A stretch of 47,500 nt of DNA from Anaeromyces robustus (Eukaryota; Neocallimastigomycota; Neocallimastigomycetes; Neocallimastigales; Neocallimastigaceae): the NCBI GenBank assembly GCA_002104895.1, contig MCFG01000282.1, forward strand, positions 1 through 47,500, written 5' to 3'. The notes under the pieces are model-generated. The model was not told where the DNA came from. It was given only the letters and a program-made list of their open reading frames with translations, and ran no database searches. Of this stretch, positions 14,458 through 28,850 are shown in pieces. How positions within the stretch are numbered: position 1 is the first letter of the stretch; every line of letters starts with the position of its first letter. The position numbers and the translations under genes are program-made.

Positions 14458-16635
14458 AATGAAATATTTTAATAATAATTTCTTGGATTTATTTATCACA
14501 ATAAAAAAGAAATTAATTAAATTTTGCTATAATAATTTATGAATAATAAATAATTTAACCAAATATTATATATATTATATAATGTATTAAATAATTGGTA
14601 TTTATATTATATTGTTTAATATAACTTTATAATATAGATTTATATTATATGATTAATAATGTAAAGATGGTGATTGTGATCAAGTATTTATTTTTTTTCT
14701 TTTGTTAATTGTTAATAAACAAAAAAAAAAAAAAAAAAAAAAAGAAAAAGAAAAAGAAAAAGAAAAAAAAAGTAAAAAAATTAAATATTTATAAAAAATA
14801 TTATCAGATTTATTACGATTCCATTTAAACAGCATTTAAATATGGATTTACTTTCCATTTTAGTTTCAAATTTCTCTTTTGAAATAAAAATATAATTACT
14901 ATTATTAAAATACAAATAATAATTGTAACTAAGAAATAATTACTTATCATTATTAATGCCAAATAAAGTATTAAAAAAATAAATTATTAATATAACCAAA
15001 AGATTATCATTTTTAAAAAATATGATTATTATATACACAATTGTTTTTTTTTTTTTTAATATATAATTTAATCTATTTCACTATAAGAGAATCATTTTTT
15101 TTAATAAATTACGTTATTACAAAATTTACGTTTATTTTTTAGTAAAATAATATTTATTTAACTTTACTACTTAAACAATTAATATTTGATTTGATTTGAT
15201 TTGTTAAATAAAATATATTTAAAAATTATTTTTTTAATAAAATAATGAAAAATATGATTTTGTCATAATATAAATTTTAATTCATAAAATATTAGCAGAT
15301 TGATTTTCATATTATTATTATTTTGATTATTTCTATTATATTATTATTATTTAATTAATTGTTTAATCTATAATTTTATGCTATGTTTTTTTTTTTATTA
15401 TAAATTCAAATAATTCAGATTTTAGTTCCTAACAATAAAAGATTTTACTTTTAAAGTTTATAATTAGTACCTTTTTTTTTTTAAAAAAATAAATAATAAT
15501 ATAATTAGGGTTAAATATAAAATTGAAATTAAGGAACAGAAAAGGCATATATATTTATGAAAAAATGAATATATTCATAAATAAACAAGATAAAAATAGT
15601 TTATTTGTAAAATAAAAAAAAAAAAAAAAGTTAATTTTTATTTGATAAGAATGAATATTTGTATTAGTTTTTTTAGATGTTTTTTTTAATAAATTTATAG
15701 TGAATTGTGATAATTCTCAGAGACAATTTCATTCGTTATTAATTACATATAAAAAATTGAATCTTGTATGTAATGTCTACCAAAAATAAATAAATAACTA
15801 TAAATATCAGTACATGTGTTATGGTAAAGCTATAAGTGATTGATGTAAAACTGATAAAGTAGATCAAAATAATATAAGATACAATATTTTCATGAATTTC
15901 CATTATTATTATTGTTATTATTATAAATTAATATGTTTTATATAATCAAGAATAGATATATATCCATTTTTTGTTTCAAATATTTTAAATAACATTTTTA
16001 TTATATTTTTAGTTTTTTATTTAATTTTCCAGAATCTAATGTTTTAGCATTTTTTTAGACTATCATTGTTTATTTTATTTATTTATAAATTTTTATTCTT
16101 ATAATAATTAATAATTTTAATTTTAATTTTTTTATGTATTCTAGAATTAACTTAATTTATTATTATTTTATTATTTATTTTATATGATTTTCTTAGCTTT
16201 TTTTTTATTTTAATTGTTAATTATTTAATATAATTTATTATTTTAAATTTAAAAATTTAAAGTAGGTTAAAAAATTTTTATATAAATATCTCCATTGTTA
16301 AGAAAAAATGGAGATATATAAAAAAGCTAAGAAAACCATAAATCTATTATTTAAAAATATAATTAATATACATATGAGTTAAATTCAAAATTAAATATAT
16401 AAAAAAGCAAATAATAATAAGATGTAATATCAATGTAAATAATATTTCTTCCTTTTTCCTTATTATTATAAATTTTCCCATTTTATCATTATGAAATATA
16501 AAAAAAATATTATAATATATATTAGGAAAATTTTTTTTTTTTTTAGATTTTTTTTAAATTAAAATATTTGATATTTATTGTTTCATTTTATTTTTTATCA
16601 TATTTAAGCTTTTAGAAATATTAATTAAAAAATAC

Positions 16636-16679
<44 letters not shown>

Positions 16680-16699
16680 AAACATAATTTTTTTTAACT
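14458..16699. other. Intergenic region between receptors A and B
   Basis: 2.2 kb with no gene seen. It holds homopolymers, a G/A-rich AAAAAG run near 14740-14770, a 10-bp inverted repeat near 15553-15585 (TATTTATGAA and complement) and an 11-bp inverted repeat with arms 16286-16296 and 16308-16318 (ATATCTCCATT). A 39-base A run at 16639-16677 ends 22 bases before the start codon of copy B. The promoter of copy B must be here but cannot be picked out. Confidence 0.6.
16639..16677. repeat. 39-nt poly(A) tract just upstream of receptor B
   Basis: Uninterrupted A run ending 22 bases before the ATG of copy B, so probably in its 5' UTR or core promoter. Length may be inexact because such runs are hard to sequence. 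Confidence 0.9.
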
Positions 16700-17784
16700 A
16701 TGTTAACATTTGAAGGAAATACTACATCAATATATGGAAACTATACAAACTTATTTGGAAATAATACAACAAATGAAAGAAATGGAAATAATGATCCATT
16801 TGCAAATTTGCCATATATAGCAATAATTGATTATACATTTAAACCAGATATTATTGTAGAAATATGTATCTTATGTTTTTTTATCCTTTTTTTTATTCCA
16901 ACAACTATACTATATATAATCAATAAAAAAAATGTTTATATAAAATATCGTCAACCAAATACTGTTATAGTAGGTGCAATTCTAAGTGGATTAGTTGCAA
17001 TATTATTACCGGTAAATTAAATTATACATATATATAGATTATTTTTATCGTATTTATTAAATATGAATCATTTATATATATATATATATTTTTTTTTTAT
17101 CTTTATTATAATTTTTTTGTCTATACTATTGAATATATCATATCAGATTATTCGTATTACTAAAATTCCATGTTTAAGTAATAATAAAAATTAAAAGAAA
17201 ATAATTAATATTGTTTAATATTATTTAATAACATTTAATACTAATAAATTTCATAAAGGAATTTAAAAATAACTAATATTTTTGATAAATAATATATAAA
17301 TATATATATATATATATTTAGTAAATACTTGGATTGTTAGCTTTTTAATTTACATTCTTCTTATTGTGTAATTATTATTAAATATATAATAATAATAATT
17401 ATTATAATAATATTTTTAGAATTATTAAGTATCATGTATATACATATTATATTATAGTACTTTTTCAAGATACATTAGAATATATTATAATCAAAAATTA
17501 AATATATTTAAATTAGAATTTAGTAAGCAAAAAAAGAAATTATTTATTAAAAAAGTAACTTCCACAAAAATGTCTAATAATTCTGTTGGATATGAAACAA
17601 TTCATTCAATGATAAGTGGAGGCTCTTTAAGAAAGAGTATTGTAGAAATTGATTCTTATAATTTTAATATAGCTAATCCAATGGGTTATTATAAAAGACT
17701 TGAAAAAATTATTAAAAGTGTAAAATATATTAACAATTTAATATTTCATTAATCATATTATATTTTCTTTTTTTATTATTATAA

Positions 17785-17832
<48 letters not shown>

Positions 17833-18263
17833 TTTAATATTATTAACATTTTTCTTTATTATTATATTTAAAATTGAACTATCTTTAAATATATATTTAT
17901 ACATATATATATAAATATATAAAATATATTTATATATATATATTGATATTATATTTTATATATTGATATATTTATATTATATTAATTTACCATTATAAAG
18001 AGAATAACAATATATTATGTTATTTTCCCATTATCTATTTTATTAACATATAATATTATTATAACAATACAACAATGGAAAAAAATGATAAAAACATGTC
18101 CAAATGAACTAAAAGAAGTTACTCAACCAAAATTGATAATAAATGTAATAATTTATATATTATCAATATATATGTTTTATCAAGCTTATATTAATCAAAA
18201 ATGGGATATTAAATTTAAAATAGAATATACAACATTTATTTTTGTTCAAGCAAGCTGTAAATA

Positions 18264-18349
<86 letters not shown>

Positions 18350-19050
18350 CTTTAATTTCTTTAAATTTCCATTTTTATTTTTTTTTATATTTATTTATAA
18401 TTAATTATAATAATACATATTTATATATTTATATATTTATATCTCATTATATTCATTATGAATAAGGTTTAATATTAATGCAATTTGCAGTAAATGGAAA
18501 ACTTGGTGATAATATTGCAAGATATAGAGTATATATTTTTCAATTTTATGCAATAATAATTCATTTATTAAGTGTTATTGAACCATTAATAGAAATATAT
18601 ATTAGTAAACACACCAAAAAAGAGGAAATGGTAATAATTATAATAAAAAAAAATAAATTAAAAATTATTTCTTTTTATATAATTCTTAAATTTAATTTGT
18701 TTTAATAATAAAGTTAAATGAAGAAGAATTTTTAAATCAATTATCGAATATTACTTTTAAGGAACAAGTCACTGTAACTATTTCCAATTATTTTTTATTA
18801 TAATAAATATAATATTATTATATTTATTATAACTATTATTATATTGAATATTATAATATTAAAATATAATATTTACAATATATAACTCTATTAATAATAA
18901 TAATATACATAGGAACTTGCTATTCGTACTTTCTGTATTGAAAATTTAATATTTATTGAAGCTCATAATGATTTAATGAATACTGTTTTATTATATTATA
19001 AAAAAAAGAACCTATCTTTTGTAGATTCTGGTATGTATTAAATTATATAA

Positions 19051-19085
<35 letters not shown>

Positions 19086-19543
19086 AAAGTACAACAATTT
19101 AATATTAATGTTTTTTTAAAATAAAAAATTAAAGTAAGTTTTGGTAGTTCCGATATATTACATAAAAATAAAATAAATCCAATTTTATATCAACCATTTG
19201 ATCCAGTATTTAAATCCTATTATGAAAATGTTTATAATTTTTTTATAAAAGAAGGAGGAATTGCTTCTGTAAATATAGAATCAACAACCATTTCTGACAT
19301 TGAACTTCAAATAGAAAATGATGACTTTTCTTATTTAATGTTTATAAAAGTAATTTTTTTTTCTTTCTTTCTTTCTTATATATATATAATATAAATAGAA
19401 ATATACATATATAAACATTTTATTTATTATATTCTTATTATTATAATATTTTTCTTTTTTTTTTTTCCTTTTTTTTTTAGGCTGTTGAAGAAGTTGGTGA
19501 ACTTTTATTTAATAACATTTACCCAAAATTATACTTAAGTTAA
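16700..19543 (+). CDS. 7TM receptor with C-terminal RGS domain (copy B), ten exons
   Basis: Exons: 16700-17011, 17147-17177, 17332-17377, 17458-17719, 18001-18256, 18467-18630, 18714-18773, 18913-19030, 19135-19349, 19481-19543; 1527 nt, 508 aa. Exons 2, 3, 5, 6, 7, 8 and 9 have exactly the lengths of copy A, with the same phases. The short N-terminus carries one copy of the unit doubled in copy A (SIYGNYTNLFGNNT, residues 10-23) with several N-glycosylation sequons. Seven helices follow, with a shorter cytoplasmic loop 3. The RGS domain (about 358-508) has FCIENLIFIEAH and IASVNIES, so the Glu/Asn and Asn G-alpha contacts are kept. The protein is closer to copy A than to C (shared CPNE and QKWDIKFKIEY in exon 5). 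Intron 5 holds a 51-base T run. The stop codon lies in a perfect inverted repeat. Confidence 0.88.
18299..18349. repeat. 51-nt poly(T) tract in intron 5 of receptor B
   Basis: Follows nine ATT units within intron 5 (18257-18466). Unusually long for a homopolymer; it could act as a polypyrimidine tract but lies well upstream of the acceptor. Confidence 0.9.
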
Positions 19544-19601
19544 ATATTAATTATTTATGGATCATTGAAAATAATAATTTTCCATAAATAATTAATATTT
19601 A
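19541..19601 (+). repeat. Perfect 21-bp inverted repeat containing the receptor B stop codon
   Basis: Arms 19541-19561 and 19581-19601 are exact reverse complements with a 19-nt loop. The first three bases of the left arm are the TAA stop of copy B, so the mRNA would carry a 3' stem-loop starting at the stop. Copy C has only a 9-bp stem (ATTTTATTA and complement) near 24321-24342, and copy A has none that I see. Confidence 0.75.
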
Positions 19602-20683
19602 ACAATTATTTTTTTCAGCATTCATTTTTATTATTAAAATACAAAACTATCAATTTATTATACCTATAAGAGAAGAAAAAAAAAATATTAATAATATTGT
19701 TAATATAACTAATTTCTATCTTTTTTTTTTTTATTATTTTAAATATATAATAAAAAAAAAAAAATAATGCATATGTTTAAATTTATCTTAAATAGATATA
19801 TGCAGCAATGATTTTTTAGTATTTAATATTTAAAGATTTTTTTTTTTAATATTTTGATATAATAATAAAAAATATTATTAATTAAATTTGAATTATCTTT
19901 ACATATATTCACATGATTTTTATTATTGATTTGTTTCTCTTTTATAACCATATTATTTATTAAAAGAATAGTAAATATAGTTATAATTTTTTTTTAATAA
20001 AAAGAACCAAAAACATTAAAAAGTTAAAATTTATTAATTATTTTTTTTAAACTTTTCAATTATTTGACACATAATTAAGTTTAAAAAAAAATAAAAAATA
20101 CTTTTATATATTATATGTGTGTAGATGTTAAAAGTAGAAATTGGTAAAAAGACTTTTGTAATATATAATAAAAATTATATATTTATTTTTTATCATTCTA
20201 TGATGTATTTATATATTTAGGATTAAAAAAAAAAAAAAAAAAAGATAATAAAAAAAATTTTTTTTGTTCATATTTCTATTAATCATTAATATAACTTTTT
20301 TTTTTTTTTTTAATTATTTTCCGTCTTGCATATTATAAAGAAAATTATAATAAAATACTAATATTATTATAATTGAGTTTAATAATTTTAACTTTATTCT
20401 AAATATAAAGAATGAATTTATTTTGCTAATGGATTTAATTTTAAAATATAAATAGTTTTATTAATAATAAAATCATAAAGTTAATTGGTAAATATGTATT
20501 ACTGTATCAGTTTTTTTTTTTTTTTTTTAAAAAAAATTTTATTATTCTAAATGTAATAGATATAAAATTTATATTGATTAAATAATAATTAAATTAATAT
20601 AAATAAATAAATAGATAAATAAATAAATAAATAGATAAATAAATAAAAAAATAAATAGATAAATAAATAAATAAATAAATAGA

Positions 20684-20766
<83 letters not shown>

Positions 20767-20825
20767 ATAGATAGATAGATAATAATAAAAGCAAATAAAA
20801 CTCTAACGGTATTTGAATTTATATT
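19544..20825. other. Intergenic region between receptors B and C
   Basis: 1.28 kb of A/T-rich sequence. No gene seen. It contains the right arm of the inverted repeat above, several homopolymers, and an AAAT/GATA array that ends about 40 bases before the start codon of copy C. Confidence 0.6.
20598..20784. repeat. AAAT/GATA tetranucleotide array upstream of receptor C
   Basis: About 187 bp of AAAT with periodic GATA variants (ATAGATAAAT), ending in four GATA units and an AAT block 42 bases before the ATG of copy C. Its place next to a start codon means length changes could affect expression; that is inference. Confidence 0.93.
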
Positions 20826-22328
20826 ATGAACACAAATATACCAACCGGGGAATCCATTGGTGGTAGTACACCAAATAGTTCACCATATGGAAATGGAGGA
20901 CCAACAACAATAACAGGAGGACCTTTTAATGGAACAATAGGTGGACCTCCGCCAGTAGCATTAGCTGATAAAAATTATATACCAAATTTAACAGTAGAAT
21001 ATAGTATTTTTATATTTATGTTTATTTATTTTGTTCCAACCACCATATTATATTTTATTTATAGAAATCATATTATTATAAAATATCGACAACCAAAAAG
21101 TGTTTTTGCAGGAGCTATATTAAGTGGAGTGAATTCAATGTTAATGCCAGTAAATAAAAAAATTGAATAATAAATAATAAAAATACTTTTTTTAAAAAAT
21201 GATAAAAAAAAATAGAATAGAATAAAATGAAATAAATAATTAATGATAAATGTAACAATAATAATACAAAAAAAAAAAAGAAACTAAACAATCATTATAT
21301 TTATTATATTATATTTTTATTCTTATATTATTTTAATATTTATATTTATTATATAAATCTTTAGATATTTCGTATTTCAAAAATTCGTTGTATAGGTAAT
21401 TTTTAATTAATAATAATATATAATAATTTGTTCCTTTTTTTTTTTTATTTTTACTTTTTTACTTTTGTAATCATTATGTTTTTATTTTTCTTTATTTTTT
21501 TATCTATTTCCTTAATTACTTATTTTATTTTCAATATGAAAGAGAAAAAAAATTCTTTTCATTTAAATTAACATTTTTTTTATATTCATTAAATATTAAA
21601 GTTAATACTTGGATAGTTAGTGGTATGATTTTTGGTTTTGTAATAATGTAAGTATAATAATGATTTAAAAAATAAAGAAATCTTTTTCTTTTCATATTAA
21701 TTATTATTTTTTAAATATATACTATATATATACATCTATATAAAATACATATACATTTATATAAATTCTTGGTTATCTTATATAATAATTTAAATATATT
21801 ATGCCTATTTTTTTTTTTTTTTTATAACATATATATAGTACTTTTTCAAGATATATAAGAACATATTATAAATCACGGTTAAGTATTTTTAAATTAAAAT
21901 TTACTCGAAAATATGGGAATTCAAATAATAGAAGTGAAACGTCATCAATGAGAATAAATGGAGCATTACGAAAAAACGATTTTAGTGATAATAGTTTATC
22001 TTCCCATAAAATTATTGAATCAAATGAAATAAGACGAAATTCAATATCTATGGAACGTTCTATCTCAAAATATAGTTCATTTTTAAAAGGTAGTCATACT
22101 TTTAGTGAAATGAATTCTCTCGAAAATTTTGATATTACTGATCCTATTCTTTATTTTAAAAAATTAAATTCAATTATCAATCAGGTATTTTAAGATCTTT
22201 TATAATATTGAGAATTAATTAATACAATATTTTATTTATTACTATTATTAGTATTATTTATTGTTAATTTATTATTGTAATTTTTTGTTATTTATATTAT
22301 TACTATTATCATCATTATTATTATTACT

Positions 22329-22373
<45 letters not shown>

Positions 22374-22863
22374 AGTTATAGATTTCACCTAAAAAATACT
22401 AATTTATTTAAATTATAACATTATATATATATATATTTATATTATTTAACTTTAGAAAATTACAATATATCTTATTATTCTTCCATTTATTGTATTATTT
22501 ATATATTTTTTTATTATTACTATTCATTATTGGAGTAGTATGACAATACCATGTGTTAATGAATTAAGAGTTATTAGTTATCCAAAATTAGCATCAAATA
22601 TCATTATTGTACTAAGTTCTTTTTATTTGTTTTATCAAGCCTATTATGTTCAAAAATGGGATAAAGAAATTAAAATTGAATATACTGTTGTCGTAATTTC
22701 TGATATTTTTTGTAAATAATAAATTTTAAAAATTGCAATAATTAATGAATAATAGCTTAATAATTATTATAATAATATAATATCATTAATAATAACTATT
22801 ATTATTTTTTATAATTATTATTATATCATTATTTTTATAATTATTATTATCATAATTATTATA

Positions 22864-22914
<51 letters not shown>

Positions 22915-23125
22915 ATTATTATGTTATTATTATTTTAATTATAATCATATTTTATATATAGCTACTTTACTTATGCAATTAATTGTACATGGAGTAAAGA
23001 ATTTAACTGTACTTAAATATAGAGTATATGCTTTCCAAGGATTTTCATTATCAATTCATGCATTTTGTGTAATTACACCACTTATAAAAATATATTTAAG
23101 AAAATACAAGAAACCAGAAGAAACA

Positions 23126-23164
<39 letters not shown>

Positions 23165-24317
23165 TAATAATAAAAGTAGTAATAAAATATATAATAAAAA
23201 GTTATATAATTTATTAATGTTTTTTTTAACTTTAAAACATTAAAAGCTAACTAAAGAAGAATTTTTGGCTAAACTAGATAATTCAACTTTTAAAGCACAT
23301 GTTAGAGTATGTACAATACTATTTACCGATTTATTTATAATATTAACTATATATAATATATAAATGAATATTAAATATATCAATAATTGACCATATAATT
23401 GAAAAATAAAATTATTAATATCTTATTAACTATTTGTATATATATATTAATTTATTTTATTATATGCTGATGAATAACACACACATATATATATATCTAA
23501 AAGGACATTTCAACTCATACTTTCTGTATTGAAAATTTATTATTTTTTGAAGCACATAAAGATTTAATGAATATTGTTATACATCATTATACAAAAAAAG
23601 CATCTGCACTTAATATTGATTACTGTATATAATATTTATATTTATTTATTTATTTATTTATTAATATCATTTTATTTAACTATTATTTAATTATTCATTT
23701 TAGTTAATATATATATAATTTTATTTACTATACAATTATATTTATAAATATAATATTATAATAACGTATATTATAATTATAAATATAATCGTATCATTGT
23801 TTTTATTCTGATATTTTTTTTTCTTATAATATATTATAATCACTAATATTATATTTATAAACCTATTATATCTTAATTTATTTTTAATATTATTATATAA
23901 AAAGCTATACATCCACCAAATTCAAATATAGTTAGCAAAAATGCATTAAATGCAATATTATATAAACCATTTGACCCATATTTCAAACATCACTATGAAC
24001 ATATATATAATTTATATATTAAGGAAGATAGTATTGGTAGGGTAAATGTAGAATCCTCGACTCTTAGAATGATAGAAGAACAAATGGAAAATGATAATTA
24101 TAGTTATTTAATGTTTATGCCAGTAAGTAAACAATAATAAGTAGCAATATAAATATAAATAATAATAAATAATAATATATTTTTTTTAAAAAAAAAAATA
24201 TTAAAATATAATTTATTTTCAAAAAAAAAAAAAAAAAAAAAAAAGGCCGTTGAAGAAGTTGGTGAACTTTTATATATTAATATTTATCCAAGAATAGTTG
24301 ATAACAACAATAAATAG
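20826..24317 (+). CDS. 7TM receptor with C-terminal RGS domain (copy C), ten exons
   Basis: Exons: 20826-21149, 21365-21395, 21602-21647, 21839-22184, 22456-22711, 22962-23125, 23247-23306, 23504-23624, 23905-24122, 24246-24317; 1638 nt, 545 aa. Exons 2, 3, 5, 6 and 7 match copies A and B to the base; exons 8 and 9 are each 3 nt longer. It is the most divergent copy: the N-terminus is Gly/Pro/Thr-rich (GGPTTITGGPFNGTIGGPPP) rather than Asn/Thr-rich, and the third cytoplasmic loop is the longest (exon 4, 346 nt) and rich in Ser, Asn and Arg, with several possible phosphorylation sites (RRNSIS). Helices 4-7 align with the other copies (FYLFYQAYYVQKWD; AFCVITPLIKIYLRKY). The RGS part has FCIENLLFFEAH and RVNVESST, keeping the Glu/Asn and Asn contacts, so GAP activity is plausible. 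The N-terminal difference suggests a different ligand or surface role. Confidence 0.87.
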
Positions 24318-27194
24318 AATACTATTTTATTAGATTTAATAAAATTTAAAATTTAATATAACAAAATTAATAAAACATTCAAATATATATATATAATATA
24401 TAATATATATAATATTATATAACTAAAAATTATAAAAAGATGAATAAGAAATTAATCTATTAAAAGTATAAATTTAGAAAAGTGCCAAAATCATATCTTA
24501 TGTATTTATAAATAATTTTACGAATTTATAAATAAAACTATTATAATATAAAAATTATATATATTATAAATTTTCTTGAAAAATAAAATTATTATAATAA
24601 AAAGTATATATTATTAATTTTTCTTGAAAAATAAAAAAAAAAAAAAAAGAAAAAAAGTAAAATAATCTATTTCACTTTTCTCATAATTTAAGCCAAAGAA
24701 GGTAAAACAAGTAATTTCTATAACTATAACTATATGTAAATGAAAAAAAAAAATTTTTTTAATTAAATATAAAGGATAACATTAAATAACACAATTAATA
24801 CATATTATAGTTAACACAAAAGCTATTATAAATATTTTTTATTCCAATTATTCCAATTATTTTCGGAATGAATCAAAAAGATAACTTTTTCAAAAAAGGG
24901 CAATATAATTAATTTTAATTTTGAACAAAAATAGTAATATTTTTAATTAACCTATATATAGACCCAATTTTTCATATTAATGTAATTGTAATTGTATTTG
25001 TATTTGTAATTGTAATTGTATTTGAATTTGAAAATATAAATGAAATTATACTATTTGAATTTATAAATGAATTTGTAATTCTTAATTATATTTTTTAAAT
25101 TAATATAAATATTAGTCATATTTATATTTATATTTTTTTTATTTAATATTTAATATTTAATAATTTACATAAAAGGAAATTTTATTAATTGTTTTAAAAA
25201 AGATATTAATATTAAAATTATATTAATATTAAATAAAATTACCTATGGAATATAAATTTTTTTTTTTTGACAATTCATTTTTAATAATAAAATTAATAAA
25301 ATTACTGAAAAAAAAAAAAAAAAACAGTATAAAATAACAAGAAAAAAAATAACAATATCAAATTTTAAAAAAAAGATTAATTATTAATTGATTAAATATA
25401 TATATATTAATAGTATTAATTTTTTCTTTTCTTTTTGATCATGATATACAAATTTTACTTTAAAATTTTATAGAAATAAAATAATTAATTAAATTTTTTA
25501 AGTTATTTAATACAAACTAAATTCTGACCAATTTTCATATGCTAAAATATAAAATAAAAAGCATTTTTTTTAAAAAAATTTTTTTATATAAATATAATCA
25601 CATGTTTGAATATATTCATTATAAAATACTTTTTTATATCATTTATTTTAATAAAACCATAATTATTATATATGAAATAAAATAAAATAAAATAAAATAA
25701 AATAAACTAAACTAAAAAAGAATAATATAAATAAAATATTTTATAATATCTTGATATTAACTATTTATTCTATAATCCTTTTTTTTTTATGATGTATTAA
25801 TATTAATGATGTATTAATATTTATTTATTTGGTATTTACATATTATTTGTTTTGTTTTTATTTTTTTTGTTTTTTTATATATATAAATAAATAAATAAAT
25901 AATAAGTAGACATTTTTATTTATAAAATATTTAAATTTTAAATTTATAGAATATTTAATATATTTAATATAATTTATTATTATTATAATTATATATATTA
26001 ATATTTTAGTTGTATTTTATATTTATATATTTAAATTCAATTCAAGTATATATTATATTATATTTTATTATATTAATAATATTTGATTATTAAAACATAA
26101 AAAATAAAAAAAAAGTGAAAACAAATAATGTAAACCAATCGCAAATATAATGTACAATATATTTCATTGTAAAGTAATATATGATACAATTTAATATTTT
26201 TCAATGATTTTCAATAAAAATATATTAATTTTTGTATTTTTTATAGATTATTTGTACATTTTTCTTTAAAAGGAATCTACCTACCGCATTTATGATTTTT
26301 TAATTTTTTTATTAAAAATATATAATTAAAATATTATAATTAATATATTAATTTATTATTCATTAATTATTAACTAATTATTATTTTATTTAATATTCTT
26401 TTTTATTTTATTATATTTTATTTTATGATTCTCTTATGAAATATTTAAAATAATTAAATAACAATATTTAATATTTACATAGAGATTAACATTGAATATA
26501 TTATTTATTATTTATTATTTATTATTTATTATTTATTAAATATATATATTTGTTTTTTTAGTTTTAAATTCTTTTATAATATATTAATATTTAATATTAA
26601 ATATACCCTTTTTTTCTTTCTTTCTTTTAAAAAATAGTATTATATATTAAATATATAAATAATTTTTATATATTACTTTTTATATTATAAAATAAATTAT
26701 TATTATAGATTTTATATATATTAAAAATTATAATTATAATTCAATTTAAACTTTTTAAAGTTTTTTATTTTAAGCAATTATTTTTATCAAATAAAAATAG
26801 AATTGTGGATTAATTATTATTAATCTGTAGAAAATAATTCATCATATTAAATAATAGTAGAAAAAAAAAAAAGAATTATTTATTACATGATTTTCTTTAT
26901 TGAATTTTTATTTAAATATAAAAATAAAACTGAAAAAAAAGAGCCTTTTTTTATATTTTATTATAAAAATAATAATTATTATTGATTATTATTACTATTA
27001 TTATTACTATTATTATTACTATTATTAATCATTAAGAATTATTAATATTATTATTTATAAATAAAGTGTGTGTGTGTAACTATGGAAATAAATTAAATTA
27101 TTTTTAATTTCAAATTTTCAAATTAAATAATGGTATTATTAAATATTTTACTACTAATAATAAAAACCATTTAAAAATTATAATTTATATACCG

Positions 27195-27235
27195 TTCTGA
27201 ATGGTAATCAAAGAACTTTGATTATCCATTCAGAA
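27195..27235. repeat. Near-perfect inverted repeat, 19/20-bp stem, 2-nt loop
   Basis: Left arm 27195-27213 (TTCTGAATGGTAATCAAAG) pairs with right arm 27216-27235 with a single one-base bulge. It is richer in G/C than its surroundings. A short outer pair, CCGTTC at 27192-27197 and GAACGG at 27285-27290, may point to a larger decayed element. It could be a small inverted-repeat element or a hairpin RNA; nothing proves transcription. Confidence 0.75.
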
Positions 27236-28771
27236 TAAATCAAAATTTGATTATTTTTTTTTATGTATAATTTATTTAATTGATGAACGGACATTTTTTA
27301 TATTTTAAATTTATATCCATAACTTAGCATATATATATATTCAATTAATCATTTATATAATTTATATAATATATATAATTTATATACACTAAATCCATCT
27401 TTAAAAATAAAAACAAAAACAACTAATACTTTAATATATACATAATTAATAATTCATAAATAATATTTTTTTTCCTTATGCAAATAATAATATATAATAT
27501 TTTATTATAATAGAAATTAAACTTTTGTTTGTTATTTTTTTTTCTCTTTATAACTTTTTATAATTTATGCATGTATTGAAGCTCAGCTCATATTACATTA
27601 TATAAGTTGCTATCAATGATGATATATAGTTTAAACTATCAAAATAGTTTATAAACATTATTACTATTCATAATATATATATTATTTAATTATTATTTAT
27701 TATTTATTATTTATAATCATTAATTCTTTAGTATTATCATGGTTTATTATTATGGTTTATTTTATTATTATTGTTTATTATTTGTTATAATGGTTATTGT
27801 TCTTGTTATACAAATAAACAAACCAACCAAATTAAAATAAATAAAAAGTAAATAATATATCAATTATTTACCATAATTAGTATTCTCATACAATAATTTA
27901 TATTAAAAAGAATAGAATAAAAATTAAAAAAAAAAACAATTTCTATTTTAATATATCTGAATAAGATAATATATTAAATATTATAATAAAATAAATAAAA
28001 GAAAAAGAAAAAATTTAAAATATATATATTTATATATATTTATATTTATATTTACAAATATATTGTAAATATATATCAAAATATACATAATAATAGAATT
28101 TGAAAATTAATCAAATTCAATTACAATTGGTTTAAATATAATATATTAATAAATATTATAAAATATATAAAATATATTGATAATATATTATAATATAATT
28201 TGTGGGTTTTCTAAATTAAAAATTAAAAAAATAAATAAATTAAATTTCATAATGAGCATTTCTTTAATCTATTAAAATACTTTTTTTTTCATTTAACTAA
28301 AACTTTTAAAGTATTTAGCCTTTTTTATTTAGTATTTATATATTACATTTATTTTTATAATATATTGTTATAATATATTATAATGTATTTGATCTATATA
28401 AATTTATATATATAAACTTTAATATTTTATTATTATTATTATTATTTTTGTTTTCTTTTTTTTTTTTTTTTATATAATTTTAATATTAATATTAAATATA
28501 TTTTCTTTTTATTTTATTATATATGAATAACCGATATTATATGGTTTAATATTTAATTAAAATATAAACCAATATATTGTATTTTTTTTCCATATTTCTT
28601 GTAAGGTGATTAAAATGTCACAATAAATTATACAAATGAATAATAATTAATCAGTAAATAAATCATTGTTTAAATAATTATTATTTAATATTATATATAA
28701 ATGAATATATATATAATAATTAAATAAATAATTCATTTAAGGATGGATAATATACATATAGGAATATAGAA

Positions 28772-28773
28772 AT

Positions 28774-28848
<75 letters not shown>

Positions 28849-28850
28849 TT
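28772..28850. repeat. TTTA tetranucleotide array
   Basis: About 20 perfect TTTA units; the complement of the AAAT arrays elsewhere in the window. Confidence 0.95.
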
